44,109 nt of DNA from an uncultured delta proteobacterium (lineage in GTDB: Bacteria; Desulfobacterota; Desulfobulbia; Desulfobulbales; Desulfocapsaceae). The position numbers were made by a program, and so were the translations under genes. The notes under the pieces were generated by a model. The model searched no databases and had not been told where the DNA came from. It worked only from the letters and a program-made list of their open reading frames with translations. The stretch lies in contig CAIQWD010000070.1 in the NCBI GenBank assembly GCA_903875445.1, positions 1 to 44,109 on the forward strand, in the 5' to 3' direction. Positions 26,385 through 37,070 of the stretch are shown one piece after another (positions within the stretch are counted from its first letter, which is position 1; each line of letters begins with the position of its first letter).

Positions 26385-26615
26385 ATGAATGGCATCATTT
26401 ACCGCAGGTTGCAGGAAATGAAGAAGCATGGCATGGTGGTTTCCATTTGGGAGACTCCGGACGCCGGGGCGCCCAGAAAGTAGTATGCGATTACTTCGGC
26501 GGGTAAAGAAGATCTTGCTGAATTTGCAGAAGACATTTGGCAAAGACAAGAAAATTTCAACTATTTTATCGCTCACTATAGAAAAGTGGCTGACTCCGGC
26601 GATCTTGGATTGTAG
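26385..26615 (+). pseudogene. PadR-family regulator, broken
   Basis: The frame reads NGIIYRRLQEMKKHGMVVSI, then WETPDAGAPRK, an in-frame TAG (26481-26483), then YAITSAGKEDLAEF. This is the PadR winged-helix pattern, with the stop in place of the conserved Tyr pair. The N-terminal helix is missing because a TAA lies just upstream. PadR repressors often control an adjacent efflux pump, and an MFS pump follows here, so it is probably a lost regulator of it. Confidence 0.65.
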
Positions 26616-26648
26616 TGATAAAGAATTGATTCTCGAGAGGAGTCTGTC

Positions 26649-27833
26649 ATGCAAAAAGCACAAGGAATTCAGTATTCGAAACTAGGCGTCATTTCCTTAG
26701 CCCATATGCTTAATGATCTCTATAGCAATTATCTTCCCCAATTGCTGCCATTTTTGGTTGTATTGCATCAGGGATTTACAGCTACCAGAGCCGCGATCCT
26801 GGTCTCGACCTTCAGTATCACATCTTCGTTTGCCCAGCCGTTTTTTGGTTATTTTCTGGACCGGCAAAGCAAGCGTTGGCTCTTGTATGTGGGGACTTTG
26901 TGGATGGCAGTCATGCTCAGCTTAACCGGAATTGTTGAGAACTACTGGACGATCGTGCTTTTGGCGGCTTTGGCCGGACTTGGCACGGCTGCGTTTCATC
27001 CGCAGGCGTCAACCATGGTCAATGTATTGAGCGGAGATTACAAAGCTGTTCTGCTGTCAGCTTTCGTGGGGTTCGGCAATATCGGCTTTGCATTGGGACC
27101 GCTTCTGCTGGTGCCACTCTTTCAAGCTTATGGGTTGAAGGCAACTCTCATTACCGTCATCCCCGGAATTATTGTCGCATTTTTGCTCTATTTCTTTTCG
27201 CCGCGTAATGCTCTATTAACAGGGGCATCCCCGGATCTTGCCGCAGTTTGGGTCTCGGTAAAATCGGCGCGACGGGAACTTTCCGCCATCATCAGCGTGA
27301 TTGCCATTCGTTCCTTGTCATACACAGGGATGTTGACCATGTTGCCACTATATTTTCAGTCTCAAAACATATCCAATATTGCAGCGAGCCGGTTGCTGAC
27401 CCTTATGCTGTTTACTGGGGCTGTCGGCGGTTTGATGGGCGGATTTATCTCCGATTATTACGGTCGAAAACGTTTGATTGTCGGATCGCTGGTCCTATCA
27501 ACACCATTATTCTTTATTTTTTTCTACACAGAAGGAATTGTTAGCATTATTTTTCTGGCGCTGGCCGGAGCGACCCTGTTATCCAGCTTTTCGGTAACTG
27601 TGATTGCCACGCAGGAAGCCATTCCCGACAACAAAGCACTGGCGGCGGGACTGAGCATGGGGTTGGCTGGCGGGATCGGCGGGCTGGCAGTGATTTCTAT
27701 TGGCTGGATTGCTGATATTTGGGGCCTTTCGTCGGCAGTGTTTGTGATTTTTCTGCTGCCGGTGGTGGCCGGTCTGGTTGCTTTGTTGATGAAGAGCCGC
27801 CCAGCTGCACGCCATCAGCGAAATCAAGCTTGA
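26649..27833 (+). CDS. fsr: MFS transporter, fosmidomycin resistance (Fsr) type
   Basis: 394 residues, 12 predicted membrane helices, start after GAGAGGAG. LAHMLNDLYSNYLPQLLPFL, GFTATRAAILVSTF and GLGTAAFHPQASTMVN are the Fsr-family signatures; LMGGFISDYYGRKRLI is the MFS loop motif. Fsr pumps export fosmidomycin and related compounds across the inner membrane by proton antiport. The natural substrate is not known. It follows the broken PadR regulator and may be unregulated. Confidence 0.85.
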   Translation: MQKAQGIQYSKLGVISLAHMLNDLYSNYLPQLLPFLVVLHQGFTATRAAILVSTFSITSSFAQPFFGYFLDRQSKRWLLYVGTLWMAVMLSLTGIVENYWTIVLLAALAGLGTAAFHPQASTMVNVLSGDYKAVLLSAFVGFGNIGFALGPLLLVPLFQAYGLKATLITVIPGIIVAFLLYFFSPRNALLTGASPDLAAVWVSVKSARRELSAIISVIAIRSLSYTGMLTMLPLYFQSQNISNIAASRLLTLMLFTGAVGGLMGGFISDYYGRKRLIVGSLVLSTPLFFIFFYTEGIVSIIFLALAGATLLSSFSVTVIATQEAIPDNKALAAGLSMGLAGGIGGLAVISIGWIADIWGLSSAVFVIFLLPVVAGLVALLMKSRPAARHQRNQA

Positions 27834-28056
27834 TTGTTGAGGCAATATGGGTTGATTGACGTCGACTTGGTTACAATAAATAGGCACAACAGGGTAACTA
27901 AACCGTGCAATATTTAAAACTTACTCTACCCCCTTTTGTTTTATATTGTCCATCATCTCGATATCCACGGATATTCAGTTCTGAAAATGCTTGCAGTGCG
28001 GTGATTGAACCCAAGTTAAAGATATCAGATGTAACCGATGGTCATATGCCACCATT

Positions 28057-28365
28057 TTAAGGTTCTGCGGTGGACTCATCTGTTTGTTCTGATTCAAGAC
28101 GCAACAACTGAGAGTCGATATCCACAAGCAATTTCTCATAATTGGTTATTCGCTTTACACTTCGGTGATCCTGCTCAACTATGTTGTTGAGATACTTCAC
28201 TTGGCGGATTTCAATGGATGTGCTGTTCTCATTACTCTATTCTTCGAGAGCTGACTTGTTAGCCGCACTTCCGGCGATGGTGATCTTCTCTGTAACTCTA
28301 TTGTTGTAGATTCCTTTAACCAGGAATCGTTTTGCGGCCAGTTTATCTCAGTTCCTGGTCAGCAA
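28057..28365 (-). pseudogene. IS6-family transposase, remnant
   Basis: In one frame of the minus strand the text is LLTRN, stop, DKLAAKRFLVKGIYNNRVTE, KITIAGSAANKSALEE, stop, then IEIRQVKYLNNIVEQDHRSV. That last segment is the hallmark of IS6/IS26-type DDE transposases. Two in-frame stops and a divergent C-terminus show it is dead. The N-terminal half is missing. No intact inverted repeats are seen. The rest of 27834-28522 has no gene. Confidence 0.75.
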
Positions 28366-28522
28366 GATGTCTTAAAGATACAGTAATTCGTGCCTGTTGT
28401 ATCAGGGATTGGTCAACCAGCCCTTTCGTCATCTTTTATCTACCATGGGGCACCCCTTTTCTTGTCAACCCTTATCCAACTCTCGAGGTGTCAAGTTTTT
28501 CCACCTCCTTCAGACTTACCCC

Positions 28523-30422
28523 CTAAAGCTCAAGCTGAGTACCGACTTCAATGACCTGATTGGTGGGGATATCAAAAAAACTGGCGGCATCCATAGCATT
28601 GCGCGAGAGAATAAGGAAGAGATGCGCGCGCCATTTGCTCATGCCGCGTTTGGCGCCGATGGCGAGTTTTTCGCGACCGAGGAAAAAGCTGGCATCTTTC
28701 ATATCGATATGTATTCCCTGTCCTTGACATAAGGCGAAGATGACGGCAATTTTTGGTTCCTCCATAAAACCGAAACGGGCGATGATGCTGTAGATACCCG
28801 AGCCCAGCTTTTCCACCTTGATTTTCTCCAGATTCGGTACCTTGGGGGTTTCTTCATTGCAGATATTGAGAAAATACACCTCGGAATGGAGAATCTTGTT
28901 GTGCCGCAAGTTCTGAACCATTGCCGCCGGCACCAGATTAGCACTCCGGGCCAGAAAGAAGGCCTGGCCGTTGATTCTCTGGGGCGGATCACCTGCCACC
29001 GTTGTCAGGAATTTCCCTAGATCCGAGGTTAATCCCTTCATTTTATTGGCCAGAATTTTGCGTCCCCGTTTCCAGGTCGTCATCACGGCATAAATAAGGC
29101 CGGCGATGACCAGAGGGAACCAGGCTCCATGAAAAATTTTCGTCATGTTCGCGCCGAAAAAAGCAAAATCCACCACCAGGAAAAGGGCAGTGAGCGAACC
29201 GGCTGCCGGCAGGCTCCAGCCCCAGCGCTTGCGGGCAACCACAAAAAAAGAGGGCAGTGGTGACCAGCATGGTGGCGGTGACCGCCACGCCGTAAGCGGC
29301 GGCCAGTTTGCTCGACGATTGGAAGCCGATGACCAGTCCGATGGTGCAGACCATCAGCAGCCAGTTGACCGGTCCCACGTAGATCTGGCCGATACTGGCA
29401 ATGGAGGTATGGGTAACCGGCAAGCGCGGCAGATAGCCCAAATGAATCGCCTGGCTGGTCAGGGAGAAAGCTCCGGTGATCACAGCCTGGGAGGCAATAA
29501 TGGTGGCCAGAGTGGCCAGGATAACCATGGGGATAATGGCCCAGTGCGGCACCATGGCGTAGAACGGATGGTTCGTGGCCTCCGGATGCGTCAACAGCAG
29601 GGCTCCCTGGCCGAAGTAATTGAGGACCAAGGCCGGAAATGCGACGACAAACCAGGTCAGCCGGATCGGTCGCCGGCCGAAATGACCCATGTCGGCATAG
29701 ATTGCCTCGCCGCCGGTGACCACTAGAAATACAGCGCCAAGCACAATAAAACCGTGCATCCGGTTGTTGATGAGGAAGGCGATACCGTGCCAGGGGAAAA
29801 CGGCACTGAGCACCTGCGGGTTCCGGATGATCTGGATCAGCCCCAGCCCGGCCAACGCACAGAACCAGATAAAAATGATCGGCCCGAACAAGGCCCCTAC
29901 CCTGGCGGTGCCGCGCTTCTGCAGAAGAAACAGGCCGGTCAAGATGACAAGGGTGATAGGAATGATGTAAGGATCAAACAGCGGAGTGATGTGCTCTAAC
30001 CCTTCCACCGCACTCAGCACTGAAATGGCTGGAGTGATCATGCCGTCGCCGTAAAGCAGGCAGGCGGCAAAGAGGCCAAGGGCGACAAGTACCCCCTTGA
30101 TCTTGCCCATCTCGACCTTTTTCGATTTGACCAGGGCCGTCAGGGCGAGAACGCCGCCTTCGCCGTCGTTGTCGGCCCGGAGGATAAAGGTGAGATATTT
30201 GAGCGAGACGATCAAAAGCAAAGCCCAGAAAATGAGGGATAAGACCCCGAGTACATTTCCGGTTTCGGCCGCGATACCGTATTCACCGTGAAAACATTCC
30301 CGGAGGGCGTAGAGAGGGCTGGTTCCGATATCTCCAAATACAATACCCAGGGCTGCAAGCGAGATGGTCGCCAGTTTTTCCCCTGAGACTTCTTCCGCAG
30401 TAGTATTCACTTTGTTCTCCAC
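28523..30422 (-). pseudogene. kup: Kup potassium transporter with a frameshift
   Basis: In total about 630 residues, the normal length. The N-terminal frame (GTG at 30422, or better GTG at 30410 with GGAG ahead) contains the signature LGIVFGDIGTSPLYALREC and about 11 membrane helices. After ATMLVTTALFF the frame changes, and the protein continues at VVARKRWGWSLPAAGSLTAL to the end at 28523. The break is in a run of seven T on the coding strand (plus strand A run near 29250), where one extra base is present. Kup takes up K+ with H+. It may be inactive, rescued by slippage, or a sequencing error. Confidence 0.85.
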
Positions 30423-30462
30423 AATGAATCAGGATACGGAATTCAGAATGAGTGATTTGCCG

Positions 30463-30603
30463 CTACTGATCAGCCTTTTCTTCAATTTTTACGCGGATAC
30501 GGCCAAGCCATAATTCCGACATCCATACATGGACATTGTTGTAGCTGTGGGCACGGAGGATGATTGCCGCCTCATACCCGCGAGGTAATCTCAGCAAATT
30601 CAT
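30463..30603 (-). CDS. Small protein of unknown function ahead of kup
   Basis: 46 residues from the ATG at 30603, which follows CAGGAGACTTT. The sequence (LLRLPRGYEAAIILRAHSYN start, charged end RIRVKIEEKADQ) is not recognised. It is in the same direction as kup and 40 bp from it, so it might be a leader or a companion. It could also be chance. Confidence 0.35.
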   Translation of the reverse strand: MNLLRLPRGYEAAIILRAHSYNNVHVWMSELWLGRIRVKIEEKADQ

Positions 30604-30918
30604 AAAGTCTCCTGGCCTTGGCGGCCGCCTTGGCACCTGCAGCAGAGCCACCTATGACAACAATTTTAATTTGGTTTCACGCTCTCTCTTTTTGGTTTAC
30701 GTTCATGTAATTGTTCGCAATCTTGCAATTCTTGTTCTTAAATCCGGCTTATTCTTTGGGATTTTCCTTTTTTTCTTTCTTTCCGCCAGTCATCGAACTT
30801 TGGGTCCACATCTTTGAAAGCCGTCGTTTGAGAAAGCACCCAAAGACAGTCGTTGATACCTTATAGACGGATTCTAATAGAATGTGCAGTAACTCAGTGC
30901 GCGACGGTTGAAAACTGC
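30604..30918. other. Gap between aspD and kup, nothing recognised
   Basis: 315 bp without a gene. No sigma-54 element or operator copy is found and no clear terminator. It is therefore open whether kup is co-transcribed with aspD or has its own promoter here. Confidence 0.4.
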
Positions 30919-32520
30919 CTATTTCTTGACCATGTTTTTTAAGAAATCCTGATTGTATTCGTCGAGCACTTGCCGCGTAAATTTTCCGATCGCAGCGTAT
31001 TCAATATCAGTGAGGTTAGCGAGCGAAACACGGGCTGACGTATCGACAACCTCGAATCCATTACCCGGCAACAAGACGACACCTGTCTCCTGCGCAAGGC
31101 GGAACAGAAAGCCGATGCCCAGGTCGCTCTTGACGAACCATGCCTTGAATTCCGGTCCATAAAGTGAGCCACCGATCTCCTGCAGGTCAATCAGGGAATA
31201 GTAATTTACGTCGTTTTCCTGGTGCACGGCCTTGATGCCCATATGCCCGTAGAGAGTCTGATATCTTTGCCGTATGAGGTGTTTTGCGGCGTTTTTGTAA
31301 CGATGTTCACGATCCATCAATCCGTTGAGCGCGAACAAGGCCATCTGCAATTGCTGCGGAACCGACAAGCCGGCAGTATGGTTCAAGGCGACAGCTCGAC
31401 TATCGGCAACCAGGCGATCGATGAAGGGTACGGTTCGTGGCTCGGTAGTCAAGGACGCATAGCGTTTGTCGAGAAGAAGCTTCTCGTCGTGCGGCAACGC
31501 GGCAATCGCGGTCTCGAAAACGTTATCGTCGTGCAAGGCGATAACGCCGAGACGCCAGCCGGTCGCACCGAAGTATTTTGAAAACGAATAGACGCAAAGC
31601 GTGTTGCGCGGACATTTGGCAAATATTGAAACGAAGTCATCGGCGAAAGTGCCGTAGACATCGTCGGTGACGATCAGCAGATCAGGGCGCTGCTTGGTGA
31701 CCAGTGTCGCAAGCTGGTCGATGACGGCATCCGACAGTTTCGTCGATGGCGGGTTGCTCGGGTTGACGATACAGAAAAGTTTGACCGACGGGTCCAGCAG
31801 TTTGGCGATTTCGGCTTCCGGCAACTGCCAGTCATCATTTTGATCCATGCGGATATCGACAATTTCCAGCTGGTAGTCATTGAGAACCGGAATTTCCAGG
31901 TAGGGCGAAAAAATTGGTGTGGCGATAGCGATCTTGTCGCCCAATCGGATCAGCTTGTTTTGGCGCAAACTTTGAAAGATATACGTCATCGCCGCGGTAC
32001 CGCCCTCGGTGGCAAAAACGGAGAAACTGCCATTCGGCGGCACTGCTCCGAACATTTCCTGGGCGAGATACGCTTTCACGATTTCTTCCGTATGTAAGAG
32101 CATGCGCGGAGGGGTCGGGTAGGTGCAGCCTAGGAATGCGTTGACCATCTCAAAGAGAAACGCATCCTGGTCAAGACCTAGTTGATCCTTGACGTAGGAA
32201 ATTGCCGAGCGCAGGAAACGAACGCCGTCGGCTGGTCTGTGATGGTTGGCGTAGGCATCGAATCTTTGCACGATGCCCTCGTGCTCCGGCAGTCCGCCGA
32301 AGCCGCTGTCGAGGTAAGAATATGACCGTTCCGATTCGCGCATGGCGAAATCGCCGAGGCTTAAAAAAGCCCAGCGCGGTAATGTCGCCAGGAAATTGGG
32401 GTTGCCGCGGCCGGCGTTCAGCATCAGACGCTGGTTGTCCGATGTGGCAATCTCGATCAGTTTGTCTTTGAGTTCAAACGGGCTTAGCTTGGCAAATTCA
32501 GTAAAATCTTGTTTGTTCAT
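30919..32520 (-). CDS. aspD: Aspartate 4-decarboxylase (bifunctional aminotransferase)
   Basis: 533 residues, the usual size. The PLP enzyme converts aspartate to alanine and CO2 and uses up one proton. It has the aminotransferase class I fold; SFSKYFGATGWRLGVIAL carries the PLP-binding Lys, with IVNPSNPPSTKLS upstream. The ATG at 32520 is preceded by TGGAGAACC. The aspT stop is 14 bp upstream, so they are one operon. With AspT it forms a decarboxylation cycle that generates proton motive force and raises cytosolic pH. Confidence 0.93.
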   Translation of the reverse strand: MNKQDFTEFAKLSPFELKDKLIEIATSDNQRLMLNAGRGNPNFLATLPRWAFLSLGDFAMRESERSYSYLDSGFGGLPEHEGIVQRFDAYANHHRPADGVRFLRSAISYVKDQLGLDQDAFLFEMVNAFLGCTYPTPPRMLLHTEEIVKAYLAQEMFGAVPPNGSFSVFATEGGTAAMTYIFQSLRQNKLIRLGDKIAIATPIFSPYLEIPVLNDYQLEIVDIRMDQNDDWQLPEAEIAKLLDPSVKLFCIVNPSNPPSTKLSDAVIDQLATLVTKQRPDLLIVTDDVYGTFADDFVSIFAKCPRNTLCVYSFSKYFGATGWRLGVIALHDDNVFETAIAALPHDEKLLLDKRYASLTTEPRTVPFIDRLVADSRAVALNHTAGLSVPQQLQMALFALNGLMDREHRYKNAAKHLIRQRYQTLYGHMGIKAVHQENDVNYYSLIDLQEIGGSLYGPEFKAWFVKSDLGIGFLFRLAQETGVVLLPGNGFEVVDTSARVSLANLTDIEYAAIGKFTRQVLDEYNQDFLKNMVKK

Positions 32521-32534
32521 AACAGGTTCTCCAT

Positions 32535-34247
32535 TTAAAGGACGGCGTTTTTGGTGATGATGCCGACAATTACCGGCCCCCAAATCGTTAGGAAGACATT
32601 GGCGACTGCATAGGTGACGGTGAATGCTACGACCGGCGTGGCATTGCCGGTCTTGGCAAGCAATGCGGCGAGCGCGGGGTTCGCACTGCGGCCACCGGCG
32701 ACGCAGGCCAGGGCCTCGATCGGGTTCTGGATACGCAGGACATAGTAGGAGAAGAAGAAGGTGATGATCTGTGGAATCAGGGTCACTCCAAAACCGAGCA
32801 ACAATAAGGTGATGCCGTGTTGCTGAATGGCGACCAAAGCCGGCGGACCAGCCATAATGCCGACAATCCCGACGAAAACGGCCAATCCGAAGTCACGCAG
32901 GAAAGAAGACGCGCCAAGCGGCAGGGCCGCGAATCTCGGATGGACGCTACGCAACCAGCCGAACATCAAGCCGGACAAGAGACAGCCGCCACCGCTGCCG
33001 ACCGAGATCGGGATGCCAAAAATCTTAAACTCGATCATTCCGACGAGCATGCCGATGAGCATGCCGATCCCGAAGAAAATGAAGTCGGTGACCTGCGCTG
33101 CCGTGATCTTGTAACCAATTTTCGATTGCACGCGATCGAGGTCGACCGGACTACCGATGAAGTGCAATTCGTCGCCGCTTTTTACCTGAAGCTTGTTCAG
33201 CAGCGGAAGATCCCGTCCCATGCGCTTGACGGCCGCTAGAAAGACGCCATGGCGCGTTTCCACATTGGCGTGATCGTGGATTTCACCGACTTCGCGACCG
33301 CTCAGGGCGCGGTTGGTCAGAATGATTTCGCGATTTTCCTGTACCAGTAATAGACCCTGAGGGGCGGTGACTTCCTTGCCGAAAAATCCGGAGATTGTCT
33401 CCATGACTTCGATCGTACCGGTAATCGCAACGATGTCTCCAACTTTGATGATCGTCGTGTCGGCCAATTCGAGCGTCTTGCCGTCGCGGAAAATAGCCTC
33501 GACGGCGGCGTTGGAAAGTTCTTTATCTATCATCAAGGCTGTTTTGCCTACGACCGTGCTATCTGTGGCAATTTCGTAGTTACGCGTATCGATGGTCCGT
33601 ATCGCATTGAATTGACCAGGTTCGAGTTGAGCATGGCCGCCGGACATGACGGTCGCAAGTTTTACAGCTTCGTCACGGATGTTCCATTTCATGATCATTG
33701 GCAGGAACCAACTGACCATAATGATTGGTCCGAGTGAACCAAAGATGTAGCAAACGGCATAACCAACCGCGACATTGGTCTGCATGGCCTTAATCAATTC
33801 CGGCGACAAACCGAGCCTGGAGATGGCCTCCCCGGCGGTGCCGAGAATCGCCGATTGGGTCAGGCCGCCGGCGGCAAGGCCTGCCGCCAAACCGCGATCC
33901 AGACCAAACATCCACGCAGCCAAGAGAACACAGAGCAACCCTGTGAAACACATGACAAAAGAAGACACCAGTTGATTCAGCGAATGACGGTTGAGCGCGT
34001 GAAAAAATTGTGGTCCACCCTGAAATCCGACTGCGTAAATGAACAACGCGAAAAACACGGCCTTAATACCGCTATCAATGTTGATGCCAAGCTGCCCGAC
34101 GATGACGCCGACCAGCAGGGTGCCGGCAATACCGCCCAAAACGAAACTGCCGATTTTTATTTTCCCGACGAAATAGCCAAGCGCAATCGTAAAAAATAGC
34201 GCAAGCAAAGGCTGTGCGGTTAATAGCTTATGTAGGATTTCCATCAT
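32535..34247 (-). CDS. aspT: Aspartate:alanine antiporter AspT
   Basis: 570 residues. Two membrane blocks flank a cytosolic region with two TrkA-C-like domains (about 205-290 and 290-375, such as IDTRNYEIATDSTVVGKTAL and GREVGEIHDHANVETRHGVF). It belongs to the AAE family. It exchanges external aspartate for internal alanine, moving net negative charge inward, and so builds membrane potential in combination with AspD. Start at 34247 (MMEI; GGAG upstream). It lies between aspD and the H+-ATPase, all on the same strand. Confidence 0.93.
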   Translation of the reverse strand: MMEILHKLLTAQPLLALFFTIALGYFVGKIKIGSFVLGGIAGTLLVGVIVGQLGINIDSGIKAVFFALFIYAVGFQGGPQFFHALNRHSLNQLVSSFVMCFTGLLCVLLAAWMFGLDRGLAAGLAAGGLTQSAILGTAGEAISRLGLSPELIKAMQTNVAVGYAVCYIFGSLGPIIMVSWFLPMIMKWNIRDEAVKLATVMSGGHAQLEPGQFNAIRTIDTRNYEIATDSTVVGKTALMIDKELSNAAVEAIFRDGKTLELADTTIIKVGDIVAITGTIEVMETISGFFGKEVTAPQGLLLVQENREIILTNRALSGREVGEIHDHANVETRHGVFLAAVKRMGRDLPLLNKLQVKSGDELHFIGSPVDLDRVQSKIGYKITAAQVTDFIFFGIGMLIGMLVGMIEFKIFGIPISVGSGGGCLLSGLMFGWLRSVHPRFAALPLGASSFLRDFGLAVFVGIVGIMAGPPALVAIQQHGITLLLLGFGVTLIPQIITFFFSYYVLRIQNPIEALACVAGGRSANPALAALLAKTGNATPVVAFTVTYAVANVFLTIWGPVIVGIITKNAVL

Positions 34248-34352
34248 TGCATTGCTCCATTGAAGAGTATCGAATGTTAGGTGATAGGTGAATTCTCGTT
34301 CTTAATTTTCCCTGTTCATGATCACGTACTTCCTTGAGATTTGGCCTTTGAC

Positions 34353-36998
34353 TCAGGCCTTCGGTTTGGCCTGGGCAGTGTTTTTTCGGATTTCCCGTTC
34401 CGCCTGTTCCCAGTCCTGAACTGCCGGATCGCTTTGGTGACTTCGCTCCTCGTAAAGTTCATAGGCTCGTTTGGCAATCTGTGGAGTCAAATCGGTCGGT
34501 ACATCGGTTTTGGTCTCGGGCGTTAAGTCTGCCTTGGCTGGATCAAAAATCCGATACGCCAGCAGTTTCAAGCGGTCATTAACTAGGAACCAAACCAGCG
34601 CATAGCCCCAAACGAACCCGGCCCAACCCCAACCCAGCGGTGTCATGAACAGCCCGTAAACCGCAATCAAAGTGGCGATGATCTGCGTGCCGACCACAGC
34701 CAACCATAAAATCCGCGCGGGGCGGATAGACCAGAACGGGCCGCGGGTGCGGGTGAGGAAGATTGTTAGGTGTCCGGCCACGGAAAGTTTCAAATACATC
34801 AGCGTCTGGATGTGCGCACGGTCGAGATGAAAGACGCGTTCACCGAGATAAAACAGGCCGAATGCGGAGACGACCCCGATGACACCCAGCACGGTGGAGA
34901 TTCCCAACACCATCCGCATGTTCCAGGACTCGGGCTGGTCCTTGTAATGTACATTGTCGTAGGCAATGGACAGGATGGCGCCATCGTTAAGCAAGGCCAG
35001 CATCACGATCATCACCGCGGTCACCGGATAAAAGTTAAAGACCAGGATTGACAGCGTCATGAACAAGAGCACACGCAGTGTCTCGGTGATGCGATAGATC
35101 GCGTAGCTGTTCATCCGTTGAAATATACGGCGGCTCTCCTTGATCGCGTCGATGATCACCGACAGGCCGGGTGTCATCAGCACGATGTCCGCTGCCGCGC
35201 GCGCGGCGTCCGTCGCGTCGGAGACGGCGATGCCGCAGTCGGCCTTCTTCAGCGCGGGGGCATCGTTCACCCCATCACCGGTCATGCCAACGATATGGCC
35301 CCGCTTTTGCAAAACATCGACAATGTGAAACTTGTGTTCAGGGAACACCTGGGCAAAACCATCAGCTTTTTCGATGGACTCCGCAACCTCGGCAGTCTCA
35401 TCATGCTTGACATCTCCCAGGCCGGAGGCATCGAGAATGTCTGCGCCCATATTTAATTTCTTGGCGGTCTCCTGGGCGATTGCCAGGGCATCGCCAGTCA
35501 CCATCTTGATCTTCACGCCCATCGAAAGCGCGGTGGCGATGGTGGCCTTGGCATCTTCGCGCGGCGGATCGAACAGGGGCAGCACGCCCAGAAATTGCCA
35601 CGCGCCATCTCCCTCGGCCCGCGCCACGCCCAATGAACGGAAGCCACGCCCCGCGAAATCACCTACCGCCTTTTCAACCTCGGACTTTATTTGCCCTGTC
35701 TTGGCCGATAACTCCAGGATCACCTGTGGCGCACCCTTCGTCACCTTGAACTCCTTGCCGTCCTTGGTCTTGACGGTGGCCTCGGTGCGCTTATGCACCG
35801 GATCGAAAGGCTGGAAATGAATCACTTCAAAATCATTTAACGCATCTTTGTCTTTGAGACCACCCAGTACGGCCAGATCAATGGTGTCGTTGTTTTCGGT
35901 ACGTGAGGCCAGTGCACCGCTTAAGATAAGGTCCTCGGCTGCGACATTGCCCAGGCAAAACGGATCGCCCAGCGTCAACTTGTTTTGGGTCAGGGTGCCG
36001 GTCTTGTCCGAACAGAGCACATCCACGCCTGCCAGCTCCTCGATTGCCACCAACTTACTCACAATCGCTTTTTTCCTGGCAAGCAGTCGTGCGCCCACCG
36101 CCATTGTCACCGACAACACTGTCGGCATGGCCACGGGAATCGCTGCCACGGTCAATACTAAAGCAAACTGCAGAGTGGTAAGTATTTGGTCGCCACGAAA
36201 GACCGCAAAACCAATGATCACCGCGACCAGTGCCACCGCCAGGATGATCAGGTAATTGCCGATCTTCAAAACCGCTTTTTGAAAGTGGCTGACGGAGTGC
36301 GCCTCCTGCACCAGTTGCGCCGTCTTACCGAAGTACGTGTTCACGCCCGTAGCATAAACCAGCGCCCCGATTTCCCCCCGGCGAATGATCGAACCTGAAA
36401 ACACCGCCTCGCCGGATTTACGCGTTGCGGGCAGGGATTCTCCCGTCAACGCCGACTGATCCACTTCCACTTCATCGCCGTCCAGCAGGCGCGCATCAGC
36501 CGGCACAATGTCGCCCAGCCGCAGGCGAATCACGTCTCCCGGAACCAGCTCGCGCGCTGGAGGGGTGACCCACTTCCCATCCCGTTTGACCCGGGCCTTA
36601 ATCGCCAGCTTGGCCTTCAGGGCCTCGATGGCATTGCCCGCCTCATGTTCTTCCCAGAAGCCGACCACCGCGTTGGCCAGCAATAAAAGGAGAATGATGA
36701 AAAAATCCGGCCAGTGCCGGACCACGCCCGAGAGAATTACCGCGACCTCTATCATCCATGGAATGGGTCCCCAAAAATACGACAGGAACTTCAGCAACAG
36801 ATTGGTCTTCTTTTCTTCGATCTCGTTCGGCCCGTATTGGCTTAACCTTTTTTCAGCCTCGGCTTGACTAAGGCCGTCCGGCGAGGTGTCTAATTTTTTC
36901 TCCACTTCAGGCAGGGGCAGGGATTTCAGATCGTCCTTTGCGTCCGGCTTCGATTGTGTCTCGGATTCAGGTTTAGTCGTGGTAGTATGTTCCATCAT
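34353..36998 (-). CDS. P-type H+-exporting ATPase (PMA1-like, P3A)
   Basis: 881 residues from the ATG at 36998 (AGGAG upstream). The phosphorylation site is LCSDKTGTLTQNKL, the A-domain loop is ALTGESLPATRKSGE, and the hinge is MTGDGVNDAPALKKADCGIA. There are ten membrane helices and no heavy-metal-binding N-terminus. The shape is that of plasma-membrane proton pumps. It uses ATP to extrude protons. Together with AspD-AspT it would protect against acid or energise transport. It is in the unit under operator site 4 and the sigma-54 promoter at 38236. Confidence 0.92.
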   Translation of the reverse strand: MMEHTTTTKPESETQSKPDAKDDLKSLPLPEVEKKLDTSPDGLSQAEAEKRLSQYGPNEIEEKKTNLLLKFLSYFWGPIPWMIEVAVILSGVVRHWPDFFIILLLLLANAVVGFWEEHEAGNAIEALKAKLAIKARVKRDGKWVTPPARELVPGDVIRLRLGDIVPADARLLDGDEVEVDQSALTGESLPATRKSGEAVFSGSIIRRGEIGALVYATGVNTYFGKTAQLVQEAHSVSHFQKAVLKIGNYLIILAVALVAVIIGFAVFRGDQILTTLQFALVLTVAAIPVAMPTVLSVTMAVGARLLARKKAIVSKLVAIEELAGVDVLCSDKTGTLTQNKLTLGDPFCLGNVAAEDLILSGALASRTENNDTIDLAVLGGLKDKDALNDFEVIHFQPFDPVHKRTEATVKTKDGKEFKVTKGAPQVILELSAKTGQIKSEVEKAVGDFAGRGFRSLGVARAEGDGAWQFLGVLPLFDPPREDAKATIATALSMGVKIKMVTGDALAIAQETAKKLNMGADILDASGLGDVKHDETAEVAESIEKADGFAQVFPEHKFHIVDVLQKRGHIVGMTGDGVNDAPALKKADCGIAVSDATDAARAAADIVLMTPGLSVIIDAIKESRRIFQRMNSYAIYRITETLRVLLFMTLSILVFNFYPVTAVMIVMLALLNDGAILSIAYDNVHYKDQPESWNMRMVLGISTVLGVIGVVSAFGLFYLGERVFHLDRAHIQTLMYLKLSVAGHLTIFLTRTRGPFWSIRPARILWLAVVGTQIIATLIAVYGLFMTPLGWGWAGFVWGYALVWFLVNDRLKLLAYRIFDPAKADLTPETKTDVPTDLTPQIAKRAYELYEERSHQSDPAVQDWEQAEREIRKNTAQAKPKA

Positions 36999-37070
36999 GG
37001 GGGGTACTCCTGTCATTTTTCACCATTGCAAAAGAAAAACGGTCAGTCTATTTACTTCACAGGCGGGTCG

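Noticed and set aside
28040-28053. GGTCATATGCCACC, resembling an operator half
   Set aside because: It has no tandem partner at 17-18 bp and no sigma-54 element near 100 bp on either side.
30630-30650. TGGCACC...GC near kup as a sigma-54 promoter
   Set aside because: The -24/-12 spacing is wrong and no operator pair is near.
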